From NCBI RefSeq assembly GCF_024679245.1, contig NC_090182.1, forward strand, positions 35,301,047 through 35,365,046: a stretch of DNA of 64,000 bases, read 5' to 3'. The notes beneath the pieces were generated by a model. The model made no database searches and was not told where the DNA came from. It saw nothing but the letters and a program-made list of their open reading frames with translations. A program made the position numbers and the translations under genes. Positions 42,669 to 53,729 of the stretch are shown in pieces (the first letter of the stretch is position 1; each line of letters opens with the position of its first letter). This stretch comes from Pseudorasbora parva. Its lineage: Eukaryota > Chordata > Actinopteri > Cypriniformes > Gobionidae.

Positions 42669-43369
42669 TATTTATTCTAGCCAGCAGATCAGTCAGCACT
42701 AATAAGAAATAAAATGTTAAATTTGAAAAGAATGCAAATGTTTTATTTAATTCCAAGCACTTATAATACACAATCAAAACATTAAACTCTACTATACTAA
42801 AATATCAATTTAAGTTACTGATGATTCAATTGTGCAAACTAATAATAATACTACTAAATATAGCTGCAAGCAGCCATTATCGGGGCCAAGCGTAAAGAAG
42901 ATAATACATGCCAGCATGGCTGGAAGTGTCAAACCAACTGCAGCAGTGAGCCATTAAAGACCTATTAAGTTGATTTTAGGCAAAATGGCAGTAACATTTT
43001 AAGTACAGTCAGTAATTATTATTTAATGGTTTATCACTTTCGACCACTAGGTGGCAATGTTACGAAACTGATGTGGTGTAGTGAGACTGAGGTGACAATA
43101 CAAACCAGTAATTTGACAATGCAAGTAAACTGTGTTTACATGACTTTATAAATAAACCGGGTTATATACAGATAATGTCTGTATCAGATGTCAGTTGTGA
43201 TGTTAAATAAAGCGTGCACCTTGTAAACGGGAGATTTACAGCTCATATTACACCTCATGCAGTTCTAGATGCAGCGTTTTGACTGAACCTCTTCTGCTGC
43301 ATGAGATGAAAATAACACAGAAACTGGGTCCATTTCCTTGGACTGACACCATCGAGAGAACCTTTCCCA
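42669..43369. other. non-coding stretch with repeat fragments
   Basis: 42855-42900 (TATAGCTGCAAGCAGCCATT) is a motif I associate with a widespread cyprinid repeat. No gene. Confidence 0.4.
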
Positions 43370-43404
43370 TTAAGCAGCGTACAGTCTCCTTTTAGATGGG
43401 GCTC

Positions 43405-44296
43405 TCAGGGAGAAAACACCCTCTCCCAGAGCTCTGTAAGACTCCCGTCTAGTGGCCAGATATGCAAATTGTACCTCCCTGGATTCAGGTACCAGAGTTT
43501 CCCCTGGGCCTGAGACAGCATATTCTCCCCGACTGGGAGACACCATGGCGGTCCCCTCTGCAATGCTACCAAATCTGGCATCCATGACTGCTGGGGCCGA
43601 TCTGGTGCCACCAGCAGGACTTTGGCCTTCAAGATCTGTACTTTGGCTAGGACCACTGGCAGAAGAGGAAATGGAGGAAATGCATACAGCAGCGTTGGAG
43701 GCCACTTGTTTGCCAGGGCATCCACCCCCAGTGACCCCTTGGGGCCTACTATTGAATACCACAGGGGACAATGTGTGGTTTCCAATGAGGCAAATAGATC
43801 TACCTGAGCCACCCCAAACCGAGACCAGATCTCTTGAACCACTGCTGGATGTTGTCGCCATTCCCCTGGCCTGCTACATTGTCCTCTCCTGGGAGGTGTA
43901 AAGCCCTCAGGGACACCCCCTGAGCATATGCCCATAACAGAAGGTCCAGAGCTCTCTCGTAAAGGGACGAGAGACGTTGAACGTAACCCGCCTTGGTGGT
44001 TTATGTATGAAACTACTGTGGTACTGTCCGAGCGAACAATCACATGCTTCTCCTGAAGCTGAGGCAGAAAATGGATTAGGGCCCAAAATACTGCCTCCAG
44101 TTCCAGCAGATTTATGCGTGCTCCTCTCCACGAGGCACCCCATTGTCCTTGTGCTGGATTGCCTCGCCAGACAACACCCCAGCCCTCCAGTGAAGCATCT
44201 GTTGTTATAATTTCCCTTGAACATAAAGGGCCCAGTGTGACTCCTTCCTTTAGGCCTGGAGTCCAGAGCCACCACTAAACTGTTGGAAGACAACAT
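43405..44296 (-). pseudogene. DIRS copy D RNase H region
   Basis: IVRSDSTTVVSYINHQGGL at about 44040, EWRQHPAVVQEIWSRFG, VDLFASLETTHCPLW, GSLGVDALANKWPP and the closing YNLHIWPLDG. One frame change near 44000 joins it to the RT-side block (LDSRPKGRSHTGPFM). Diverged from copies A-C, so a different DIRS subfamily. Confidence 0.8.
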
Positions 44297-44850
44297 TCTT
44301 TCAACACCAATTGCCTCTGGGAAGTCAGAGATACTCTCATTGTTGTGTAATCCAAGGTCAACCCTAGGTATGTCACTGCACTAGTGGGAATGAGACAACT
44401 CTTCCCGCTGTTCAGCTTCAGCCCCAAGCTCTGTGAATGGGTTAGGACCACCATTGTGTTGTTCCTGGCCTGCTGATCTGTAGGGGAACAAATTACCCAA
44501 TCGTCCAGGTAATTTGCTATGCATATGACCTGATGACGAAGGGGGATGAGGGCTGCATCCATACATTTTGTAAAGGTGCAAGGGGCCAATGACAGACCGA
44601 AGGGGAGAACCTTGTACTCGTATTCACTGTCCTGAAAATAGAACCTCAGGTACTTCCTGTGGTCCTTTTGAATTGGGATGTGAAAATAAGCATCTAGGAG
44701 GTCTACCGTTGTGAACCAGTCCCATTGTCTGATGAAGGTTAAGAGAGTTGATATGTTGAGCATATGGAAAGGCAGTTTTTTTAAATGACGGTTGAATCCC
44801 TTGAGATTGAGGATGGGACGAAGACCCCCATCCTTTTCTAAATCAGGAAA
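44275..44850 (-). pseudogene. DIRS copy D reverse transcriptase
   Basis: DGGLRPILNLKGFNRHLKKL, WFTTVDLLDAYFHIPI, YKVLPFGLSLAPCTFTKCMD and the catalytic IANYLDDWVICSP, with LNSGKSCLIPTSAVTYLGL after it. The open frame is undamaged across this segment, but its 5' part is cut by the Tc1 insertion. Confidence 0.85.
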
Positions 44851-44852
44851 TA

Positions 44853-46481
44853 CAGTCTTGTTCAAAATAATAGCAGTACAATGTGACTAACCAGAATAAT
44901 CAAGGTTTTTAGTATATTTTTTATTGCTACGTGGCAAACAAGTTACCAGTAGGTTCAATAGATTGTCAGAAAACAAATGAGACCCAGCATTCATGATATG
45001 CACGCTCTTAAGGCTGTGCAATTGGGCAATTAGTTGAAAGAGGTGTGTTCAAAAAAATAGCAGTGTCTACCTTTGACTGTACAAACTCAAAACTATTTTG
45101 TACAAACATTTTTTTTTTCTGGGATTTAGCAATCCTGTGAATCACTAAACTAATATTTAGTTGTATGACCACAGTTTTTTAAAACTGCTTGACATCTGTG
45201 TGGCATGGAGTCAACCAACTTGTGGCACCTCTCAGCTGTTATTCCACTCCATGATTCTTTAACAACATTCCACAATTCATTCACATTTCTTGGTTTTGCT
45301 TCAGAAACAGCATTTTTGATATCACCCCACAAGTTCTCAATTGGATTAAGGTCTGGAGATTGGGCTGGCCACTCCATAACATTAATTTTGTTGGTTTGGA
45401 ACCAAGACTTTGCCCGTTTACTAGTGTGTTTTGGGTCATTGTCTTGTTGAAACAACCGTTTCAAGGGCATGTCCTCTTCAGCATAGGGCAACATGACCTC
45501 TTCAAGTATTTTAACATATGCAAACTGATCCATGATCCCTGGTATGCGATAAATAGGCCCAACACCATAGTAGGAGAAACATGCCCATATCATGATGCTT
45601 GCACCTCCATGCTTCACTGTCTTCACTGTGTACTGTGGCTTGAATTCAGAGTTTGGGGGTCGTCTCATAAACTGCCTGTGGCCCTTGGACCCAAAAAGAA
45701 CAATTTTACTCTCATCAGTCCACAAAATGTTCCTCCATTTCTCTTTAGGCCAGTTGATGTGTTCTTTGGCAAATTGTAACCTCTTCTGCACATGCCTTTT
45801 TTTTAACAGAGGGACTTTGCGGGGGATTCTTGAAAATAGATTAGCTTCACACAGACGTCTTCTAACTGTCACAGTACTTACAGGTAACTCCAGACTGTCT
45901 TTGATCATCCTGGAGGTGATCATTGGCTGAGCCTTTGCCATTCTGGTTATTCTTCTATCCATTTTGATGGTTGTCTTCCGTTTTCTTCCACGTCTCTCTG
46001 GTTTTGCTCTCCATTTTAAGGCATTGGAGATCATTTTAGCTGAACAGCCTATCATTTTTTGCACCTCTTTATAGGTTTTCCCCTCTCTAATCAACTTTTT
46101 AATCAAAGTGCGCTGTTCTTCTGAACAATGTCTTGAACGACCCATTTTCCTCAGCTTTCAAATGCATGTTCAACAAGTGTTGGCTTCATCCTTAAATAGG
46201 GGCCACCTGATTCACACCTGTTTCTTCACAAAATTGATGACCTCAGTGATTGAATGCCACACTGCTATTTTTTTGAACACACCCCTTTCAACTAATTCAA
46301 CTAATTGCCCAATTGCACAGCCTTAAGAGCGTGCATATCATGAATGCTGGGTCTCATTTGTTTTCTGAGAATCTACTGAACCTACTGGTAACTTGTTTGC
46401 CACGTAGCAATAAAAAATATACTAAAAACCTTGATTATTCTGGTTAGTCACATTGTACTGCTATTATTTTGAACAAGACTG
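44853..46481 (-). mobile_element. complete Tc1-like transposon, 1,629 bp
   Basis: The ends CAGTCTTGTTCAAAATAATA at 44853 and its reverse complement at 46481 are flanked by TA (44851-44852 and 46482-46483). Each end is about 200 bp long and carries a second copy of the motif about 195 bp inside (45045-45066; 46262-46281), the IR/DR layout seen in Sleeping Beauty-type elements. One long transposase ORF fills the centre. Everything expected of a complete Tc1-like element is present. Confidence 0.95.
45150..46145 (-). CDS. Tc1-like transposase, uninterrupted (331 codons)
   Basis: Cuts and pastes its own element in the nucleus using a DDE RNase H-fold core. Residues 1 to about 110 form the paired-like helix-turn-helix DNA-binding region ([20 protein letters not shown] start), with a basic RRGRKRK at 51-57 that may act in DNA binding and nuclear import. 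Catalytic residues: Asp144 (WTDESK), Asp235 ([11 protein letters not shown]) and Glu270 ([11 protein letters not shown]), with 34 residues between the last two, so DD34E. Length fits the family (about 340). No stop or frameshift. The stop is followed by the 3' inverted repeat. It lies inside a dead DIRS copy. Activity cannot be judged by eye. Confidence 0.93.
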   Translation of the reverse strand: MGRSRHCSEEQRTLIKKLIREGKTYKEVQKMIGCSAKMISNALKWRAKPERRGRKRKTTIKMDRRITRMAKAQPMITSRMIKDSLELPVSTVTVRRRLCEANLFSRIPRKVPLLKKRHVQKRLQFAKEHINWPKEKWRNILWTDESKIVLFGSKGHRQFMRRPPNSEFKPQYTVKTVKHGGASIMIWACFSYYGVGPIYRIPGIMDQFAYVKILEEVMLPYAEEDMPLKRLFQQDNDPKHTSKRAKSWFQTNKINVMEWPAQSPDLNPIENLWGDIKNAVSEAKPRNVNELWNVVKESWSGITAERCHKLVDSMPHRCQAVLKNCGHTTKY

Positions 46482-46548
46482 TAGGTGCAATAAAACCCCT
46501 GCCCTATCATTCCCAAGGGCAGGTGTGTTATTGCTCCTTTTCCTAAAA

Positions 46549-46635
46549 CAGTGTTCGGCAACTGGCGGCCCGCAGGCCAAAAGTGGCCCGCCAGCGATAA
46601 TATCTGGCCCGCGCCTGCATCTGCCGAATCTGAAA
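46549..46635 (+). mobile_element. hAT-like element end
   Basis: Starts CAGTGTTCGGCAACTGGCGG and continues with GGCCCGCAGGCC and GGCCCGCGCC, a style of hAT terminus. Its other end is not identified with certainty. L2 sequence follows at once. Confidence 0.5.
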
Positions 46636-46639
46636 GATT

Positions 46640-47815
46640 TTTTTGATAGCTCCTGTTTAACCTCTATATGCTGCCACTGAGCCAAATAATGAAAAAGAAC
46701 AATATTGCTTACCACAGCTATGCCTACCTCACCCAGCTCTACTTAGCACTGTCACCTAATGACTACAGCCCCATTGACTCGCTGTGCAAATGCATTGATG
46801 AAGTTAACAACTGGATGTGCCAAAACTATCTTCAGTTAAACAAAGACAAAACTGAAATCATTACATTTGGAAACAAAGATGAAATTCTCAAGGTGAACGC
46901 GTATCTTGAGGCTAAAGGTCTGATAACAAAAAATCAAGTCAGGAATCTTGGTGTGATTTTGGAGTCAGACCTGAGTTTCAGTAGTCATGTCAAAGCAATA
47001 ACTAAATCAGCATACTATCATCTGAAAAATATTGCAAGGATTAGATGTTTTGTCTCCAGGCAAGACTTAGAGAAACTGGTTCACACTTTCATCACCAGTA
47101 GGGTGGACTATTGTAATGGACTTCTCACTGGCCTTCCCAAAAAGACCATTAGACAGCTGCAGCTCATACAGAATGCTGCTGCCAGGATTCTGAGCAGAAC
47201 CAGAAAATATGACCATATCACACCAGTCCTCAGGTCTTTACACTGGCTTCCAGTTACATATAGGATCGATTTTAAAGTTCTACTACGTGTTTATAAATCA
47301 CTCAATGACCTAGGACCTCAATACATCGCAGATATGCTGATTAAATACAAACCCAACAGATCACTCAGATCAGCAGGATCAAGTCAGTTAGAAATACCAA
47401 GAGTTCACTCAAAGCAAGGAGAGTCTGCCTTTAGCTATTATGCCAGCCGTAGTTGGAACCGGCTTCCTGAACAGATCAGATGTGCTCCAACAGTAGCCAC
47501 ATTCAAATCCAGACTCAAAACACATCTGTTTAGCTGTGCATTTACTGAATGAGCACTGTGCTACTGTACGTCCGACTGATTGCACCTTATCTATGCATCA
47601 TTTTTTAAATATTTTTTTATAACTGTTTTAGTTTACCTGTTCTTTTCTTTGGTTATCATCATTTTATTATTTTTAATTCTCTTTACATTGTATTCTTTTT
47701 CTTATGCATTTTTTAGCCCTATTTTAATTCCTTTCTATGTAAAGCACTTTGAATTGCCATTGTGTATGAAATGTGCTATATAAATAAACTTGCCTTGCCT
47801 TGCCTTGCCTTACTA
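46640..47815 (+). mobile_element. L2-type LINE 3' part
   Basis: 5'-truncated copy with the C-terminal half of ORF2 and a 3' UTR that ends in AAATAAACTTGCCTTGCCTT, the short-repeat tail typical of L2 elements. Confidence 0.9.
46668..47552 (+). pseudogene. L2-type LINE ORF2, C-terminal 294 codons
   Basis: An open frame with the RT end and thumb: LQLNKDKTEIITFGNKDEIL, GVILESDLSFSSHVKAITKS, SRVDYCNGLLTGLP, IQNAAARILSRTRKYDHITP and VLRSLHWLPVTYRIDFKVLL, ending RLKTHLFSCAFTE. The catalytic YADD is altered to YAYL near residue 19, so even full-length it would be inactive. The domains upstream are missing through 5' truncation. Confidence 0.88.
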
Positions 47816-47849
47816 GAGCCCTTTGGCCCGCAGTTCTGTGCTGACCTGG

Positions 47850-48830
47850 GTAGACCTGGATTAACGATTCTGGGCGAGTCCAGCTACTGCTCCCCGCTGA
47901 TGTCCGAGGCCCTCGAATAACTGGTGCTCTAACTCCCTTGTCCTATGGGACTGCTCCAATGCTGCTTCTGAAGGAGCCCCAAAGACCTCACCAGGTATTA
48001 ATGGAGCTGCTTCGACTGCCATGCAGTCTTGGTCTAAAAGAGGTTTTCCTCGGCTGATTGTCAACAAACCTACAATGCGAACATAGGAAATGTAGGCCCA
48101 ATCTGAGGGGCTGAAGCAAGCCCGTAAACTGCCGCCGCTGCCAAGTTGCCCAGCTGTGTCCTAGGGAGAGCAGTGGAAACTGGGACCTTCCATGAAGAAT
48201 GCTAATCTGTCACAAAGTCTGGAATTATAGGCAAACCTCCTGTTTTTCGGCGCTGAGAGCCTCTATCAAACACCGAAGTTGATGTTGAGGCAGGTTGTGA
48301 AGTCAGGTTCGCCCACTCTGCTGCTCTAGCAATCACTGCCTTATCAGATGGATCCAAAGGAACAGGATCAGAGGCCTGAGAAGAATAATCATCCATTTCT
48401 GAAACAGAGATGTCCGCTTGGTCTGATGGCATAGAATTGCCTTCCCTTCCAAAATCTCCAGTTGCTATCACAGATATCTCATCTGAGTGGCGGCATGACT
48501 GTTTTTGCACCATTTCCCCAGGGCCTGGTGGCCCCACCGACCACTGTTGTGCCTGTAACCAATTATTCAGAATCTCTTGCATTCCTTGCATTTGCCTCTA
48601 AAGATGATCCACATCCCCTTCTCCATGTTTGCGCTTGCGAGATTGCTTAAGCCTTACACCTTGCTCTGGAAGATCCTGCTCAGGCCGATGTTGCCCCTAT
48701 TCTGCAGGAATCTCTGCTGGAAAACCAATGTTGTCTTCCTCTTGCATCTTGATAGCGAAGTGAAAAATAGTTCAGCTAGCTTTTGTCTTCACAGACAAAT
48801 AGGTTTTGCTGAAATGACAAACACAATCTC
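47850..48830 (-). pseudogene. DIRS copy D ORF1 (gag-like)
   Basis: Minus-strand blocks: MQGMQEILNNWLQAQQWSVG at 48591, an acidic/Ser-rich stretch (DISVSEMDDYSSQASDPVPL), AVIARAAEWANLTSQPAS, a basic RRKTGG and LPIIPDFVTD, then after a break AVEAAPLIPGEVFGAPSEA. This pattern is what I expect of a DIRS ORF1, but it lacks the Cys/His cluster seen in copy A. Confidence 0.55.
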
Positions 48831-49203
48831 TTAACACTTGTGTTTTCAAACAGCTTACTTCAACTTGGTAGCTTTCAACATTTCTGGTGATGAGGCATCC
48901 TTACAAAACAATCTGTGTTGACTAATAATACTCACTTTTCCTTAAACAGGCCCAAACAAACTTAACGTGGTAGCTTTAGCCCTCTCGGCTGAGAGGCTCC
49001 TTCACAAACAACACACGGCAACGTGGTAACGTTCACCCTCACAGGCAAAGAGTATCCCGTCAGCCAGCTATTTTAATTAAATAAAGCAAAACATACCATT
49101 TTATCCAACCCAATCGATAGCCATGAGGCAAAAAAGAGAAAGGGCCGGCTGATTAACACCTGTATTTATAGTAGGTGATTGCAAGCGGGCATGGTTAATT
49201 TGA
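48831..49203. other. likely DIRS copy D leader
   Basis: Non-coding. Two related units with CAACTTGGTAGCTTTCAAC and ACGTGGTAGCTTTAGCC suggest internal repeats. No gene. Confidence 0.35.
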
Positions 49204-49205
49204 TA

Positions 49206-51215
49206 TCCCTAGTGAAAAAAAGTATACTAAGTATACTTGCGGCCAGACTCATTTTCAGTATACCTGAAGTGTGTTAATGACTAGTTAACTTGAAGTGTGC
49301 TATTTTGACACAACTAATTTTGTACTAAGTATATTTAAGTTGTAATTAAATTGTGTTAAAGCACAACTTTAAGTGTATTTAGTATACTTTTGTGTGCTAA
49401 ATTGGAACAACTTTAAGTATACTTAGTACACTTTAAGTATAATGACTAATTACGTGCTTAGTGATATTAAATGTGCTTTATTTGTATTATTTTATTCGTG
49501 GTAAGTATATTTTATTTGTATTATAAGTATACTTTATTCGTGTTATAGTACACTTTATTTGTATTATAAGTACACTTTGTGTTATAGCATACTTTATTTG
49601 TGTTTTAATAAATTACAAATTAATTACCAGTATATTCAGAACAAACAAGCAATATACTTCGAATATAATATATAATTTATTTACCTTGACTCATTCAAAT
49701 GACTAAAAATATACACTTTGTAGTCAATAACAATACAATGTGTTATTACTTAGCTATACATTGTACAATAGACTTTTTTAGACTTTTTAATGAATTACTT
49801 ACTGACTTACTTTCCCAATGTTAAATGCATTTGTTTTGTAAGGACATTACAATAAATTAATCAAATCTAAGACACATAACTAATGAAGAGACATTTCATT
49901 AAACAAGCCCAACGATTTTTATAAATGGTTTCACATGGTTTCAGCAAAGCTAAACAAAATTAACTTACCATGTTTTTCATTAAATTAACACTGGAAGATG
50001 TTGGAAAACATTTGGAAAACCTATCATTGAACTTATTCCACTGACCATCTCTATACATATAAATTACACATTATATTCAATTGGTGAGCTGCTCATTACA
50101 CTTGCGTCTGATGGCCGCTTACACAGGGACAGTTGACAGCAAAAACTCGCGAAGAACGCAATCTGTTAACAGAATATACGAGATGGTCAGGTGCATGTTC
50201 ATTCAACTTTTTATTCACGTTTAGTGACATTACATATTAACTTACCTCCAAACAAAATACTTTTTGCGGTGCTTTTCGGGATCACGTAACTTTGGCCATT
50301 TTATTCCAAAACAGTTTCGTCACCATCAAGGTCAGGCAGCGATGTGACGTAATTGAACTGGTCCGAAGAATAAGCAATGTACTTTCCGCTTTCAGTGTTT
50401 TATTAAATAATTAATGTAACGCAACATTGTACTTCACCTGCAAGGCTGCAAACCTCCCGCGAGTGAGCGTCATAAGGACGAGTACCGTCAGCAGCTCTGC
50501 CTCTGATTGGCTGCAGGCATTGAGCAACACAATCTGATTGGTCACAGATCAATGAAGAGACATTTGAATTCCGATAGGAAAAAACTATTTAACTCATATT
50601 TTCTTGCGTTGTATTTTAAGTGTGCTGTTGGATTCTTCTTTGCCAGTGTAAACTTATTAAACATATTTACACTTAAATCACAACTAAACTAGGGCTTATA
50701 GCATACACTGCATATATTTAAAAATGGGCTTTTAGTCCATATAATAATTTATTTATTTAATAATAATTTATTATTACTTATTTATTAATGCTTAAGCTTG
50801 AACAGTTAAGCATGAATAAATAACCTTAAACAGTATTTATAACTTTTTATACAGCTTAATGATATTAATTATGCATTTTTAAAATATGCTTTTAGTGCAT
50901 TGAAACAATGACAATTTTGAGCATAAGTTTAAAATATATAAAAAATATATTTTAAAGTAATGTTCAAATAAGTACACTTTACAAAAGCACAGTGAACTTT
51001 CATTTAAATTATATTTTTCTAAAATATATTTTTAGAAAATATACTAAAATACAATTATTTTAAAGTGTGTTAAAAGTTGTATTGTGAAATATGATGCTAA
51101 TATATTTTTTATATATTTAGAAATGGTACACTTTTTGTAAGTATATTTCTAATATACTATCGGAAAAGAGAATATATTTGAAATACAATAAAGTATACTT
51201 TTTTTTCACTAGGGA
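49206..51215. mobile_element. TIR element, 2,010 bp, with repeated AAGTATACTT motifs
   Basis: TCCCTAGTGAAAAAAAGTAT at 49206 and its inverse at 51215 are flanked by TA. The first 400 bp contain a dozen variants of AAGTATACTT/AAGTACACTT, themselves palindromic. No transposase ORF is seen. The TA target suggests a Tc1/mariner-mobilised non-autonomous element. Confidence 0.75.
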
Positions 51216-51217
51216 TA

Positions 51218-51539
51218 CCATCTCCTGACAGCTCATCTTTAGCGAGGCTGACCCATACTGTGGATTGGTCCTTGCTGACCCAAACCAGATTGGTGCCGGA
51301 GTTATTACAGTTAATGCCCAGAGACAATTAAAATGTCCGTCCAACATGAACAGGTCCCTCACGCGACAACGAGATGCGTTTAACCACTTAGCCATTGTTT
51401 AAATTCACCTGTTTTAGCCGGCTATCTGTGTCTCGCGCTGAAGTCCCATGGGGACTCATATTTTGGCAGATTTCTTCATTAACATGCACACGTTGAACAA
51501 CTTTTTACTATATATAGGCTATTGCTATGCTGTACAATC
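51218..51539. other. spacer, possibly more DIRS-flanking sequence
   Basis: Directly continues the sequence interrupted at 49205. No gene supported. Confidence 0.35.
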
Positions 51540-52957
51540 TCAGGGTATATACAGCAATCCTTAAGTAAAATTTACAACTTTTTAATACCTTTTTTACTAC
51601 CTTCAGATTATTTTTTAAAACCATCACGACACTGAATTGCAAGTGTTAATCAGCGACCTTTCTATTATTTACACAGATTTTTACATATATAACATACAAA
51701 AAAAAAGAATAGATTTAGAATCGACACCAGGAGGAAATCTGTTATAAGTTATCATTCAGACACAGTAAAATAGAAGGAGAAGCGTTACTGCATACACATC
51801 TGATTTACATTAATAATTGGTAATTCAGCAATTCAATTATTTAGTGTTTTTTTCCAACAACAAAACCTGAGCCAAATATTACATTTCTATAACTGTGATA
51901 AGTTGTTGAATTTTACAAAATACTAAAAACTAGTGCAGTCAATCGATTAAAAACTTTAACTAGATTAATCACATAATTTTTTTCTGTGATTAATCGCAAT
52001 AAAAAATAAATGTTTTTGTACATTTTTAATATATTTTTAATATAATAATTTCACAGTTAATCAAATTAATGTAGAAACAACATAAAGACAGTATATTTTA
52101 AATACTTGTTTAAATGGCATCTTTTTATGAATGAAGAACAGTATTACTGATATTAATACAGCTACTGATTTTTTTTTTTTTTTACATTTATTATTAGGCT
52201 TCAAAAATATAACAGTTTTTAATTTAAGTAAACTTAAAACAATGCTAACATAAACCTATAATAAATGTCATGTTTACTCCTGCCCTTCCTGTCTTAACAG
52301 TTAGGAAATATACAGAAATGTAATAAAGTTATCAAAGTTATATGCAGTCTGCACTGCATAAACTATAAATTCAATAGTTAATCCTTATTAAAGCTACAAA
52401 AGTTATTTAGTCAAGAGCAGCGAGTCATTTTCTCTGTTCAATTTGTTCTTTAACTTTACTGACAGGAAGCTTTATTGGCTGCTGTCCCTTTAAGAGCAGA
52501 CAGATACGCGGATCTCACCGTCTATGGATCGTGCCTCATTCTCTCACAAGTCTTTTTGTTCATTTTAGACTTTATATAAATCATTTAAGATTGCTCTTAT
52601 GAGGATAGTCGTTGAAGATTATGCCTTAAAGCAAGCCAGCCCCTTCTGTTGAGCGCGCTGTGTTCTGAGATGATGCCGAACGACCGCTGAATATGACGTC
52701 AGCATCAAACATGGGTTGAGCCGCAGACAAAAGATCTTTGATTATGTGCCCAGATTTGCTAAAGCCCATATCGAACTAACGCGAGCGCAGATATAATTTC
52801 AATTAGAATAGGACACCTGAAAGTCTGAAAAAATAATACCTAATTTGGAAAAAAATAATACCTCTGAGACCACATTTAGCACTTTTAATGGCCTTAAATT
52901 TGACAATTTTGATTTATCACTTTTTAATACTTTTTAAAACCCCGCGGACACCCTGAA
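51540..52957. mobile_element. hAT-like non-autonomous element with internal repeats
   Basis: The right end ACTTTTTAATACTTTTTAAA then CCGCGGACACCCTG, and the left end CAGGGTATATACAG then TACAACTTTTTAATACC, are imperfect inverted repeats of a CAGGGTGTC-type hAT terminus. Inside, 51930-52010 carries the CAATCGATTAAAAAC and GATTAATCGCAATA motifs of another common fish repeat. A target duplication is not clear. Confidence 0.5.
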
Positions 52958-52989
52958 TCTGTCCTAAATTAAAGCAAAATCTCACAGAT

Positions 52990-53725
52990 AAAGAAACTTA
53001 AATTTACCTCTTGGAATGTAAGGGGAATGATTAAAATAGTTATACTTAAGCAAGTGATGACAAGGATTAAACAACTTGAGTCCTCTATAGTATTCTTGCA
53101 GGAGACTCATTTACTTAAAGAGGAGCTCCAAAAAATACAAAGAAGATGGCCGGGTCAAGTCTTGGCTTCATGTGTTTCTTCTCACTCTAGGGGAGTTATG
53201 GTGTTGATCCATAAAGCCGTACCCTTCCAAGTTAATAAGAACATTACAGACAGGGCTGGTAGATATCAGATAGTGCAGGGAACCTATTTCAGTAAAAATA
53301 TTAATCTGGTTAATATTTATGCCCCAAATGAGGATAATCCAGCATTTTTTGAAAATATATTCTTATTGATTGCCTCGCTGCCTGGAACAGTGATAATAGC
53401 GGGTGATTTTAATTGCACTCTTGACCCGTTGCTTGACCGCTCTTCAGGACAGGATAGCTCTCACTCTCAAAGTAGAAAGAAAATTCGGCAAGCTATGAAA
53501 GATTTTAATCTATGCAACCCTTGGAGAACATTAAATCCTTTAAAAAGGGAATATTCATGTTTCTCTTCTTTGTCTAAAACCTCGTCTCGTATAGATTATT
53601 TCTTAATTTCTCTTTCTTTATTGACTATTATAGAAAGTTGTGTTTATGACAGTGCGGTTTTGTCAGGTCATTCCCCTATCTCATTATTTTATATAGACTC
53701 CCCTTATTTGATAACATTCCCCTAG
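52990..53725 (+). pseudogene. L1-clade LINE endonuclease
   Basis: FTSWNVRGMIKIVI, SSIVFLQETHLLKEEL, LVNIYAPNEDNPAFFENI, TVIIAGDFNCTLDPLLDRSS and SSRIDYFLIS then VLSGHSPISLF: all hallmark motifs of L1-type endonuclease in order, in an open frame of more than 230 codons with a stop at the end. Confidence 0.9.
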
Positions 53726-53729
53726 AAGG

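Larger units (their letters stand above)
43370..49203 (-). mobile_element. DIRS-like retrotransposon copy D, split by two insertion events
   Basis: Minus-strand order: ORF1 (48830-47850), then RT (44850-44275) and RNase H (44296-43405). ORF1 and RT are separated by a Tc1-like transposon (44853-46481) and by a hAT end with an L2 tail (46549-47815). DIRS coding sequence between the insertions (46484-46548) reads SNNTPALGNDRAGVLLH and continues in frame into LFPDLEKDGG on the other side of the Tc1 element. The recombinase and 3' repeats are absent. Confidence 0.8.

Noticed and set aside
47816..47848. Right end of the hAT-like element that begins at 46549
   Set aside because: CCCTTTGGCCCGCAGTTCTG is suggestive, but there is no matching inverted end and no 8-bp duplication; it may equally be DIRS coding sequence.
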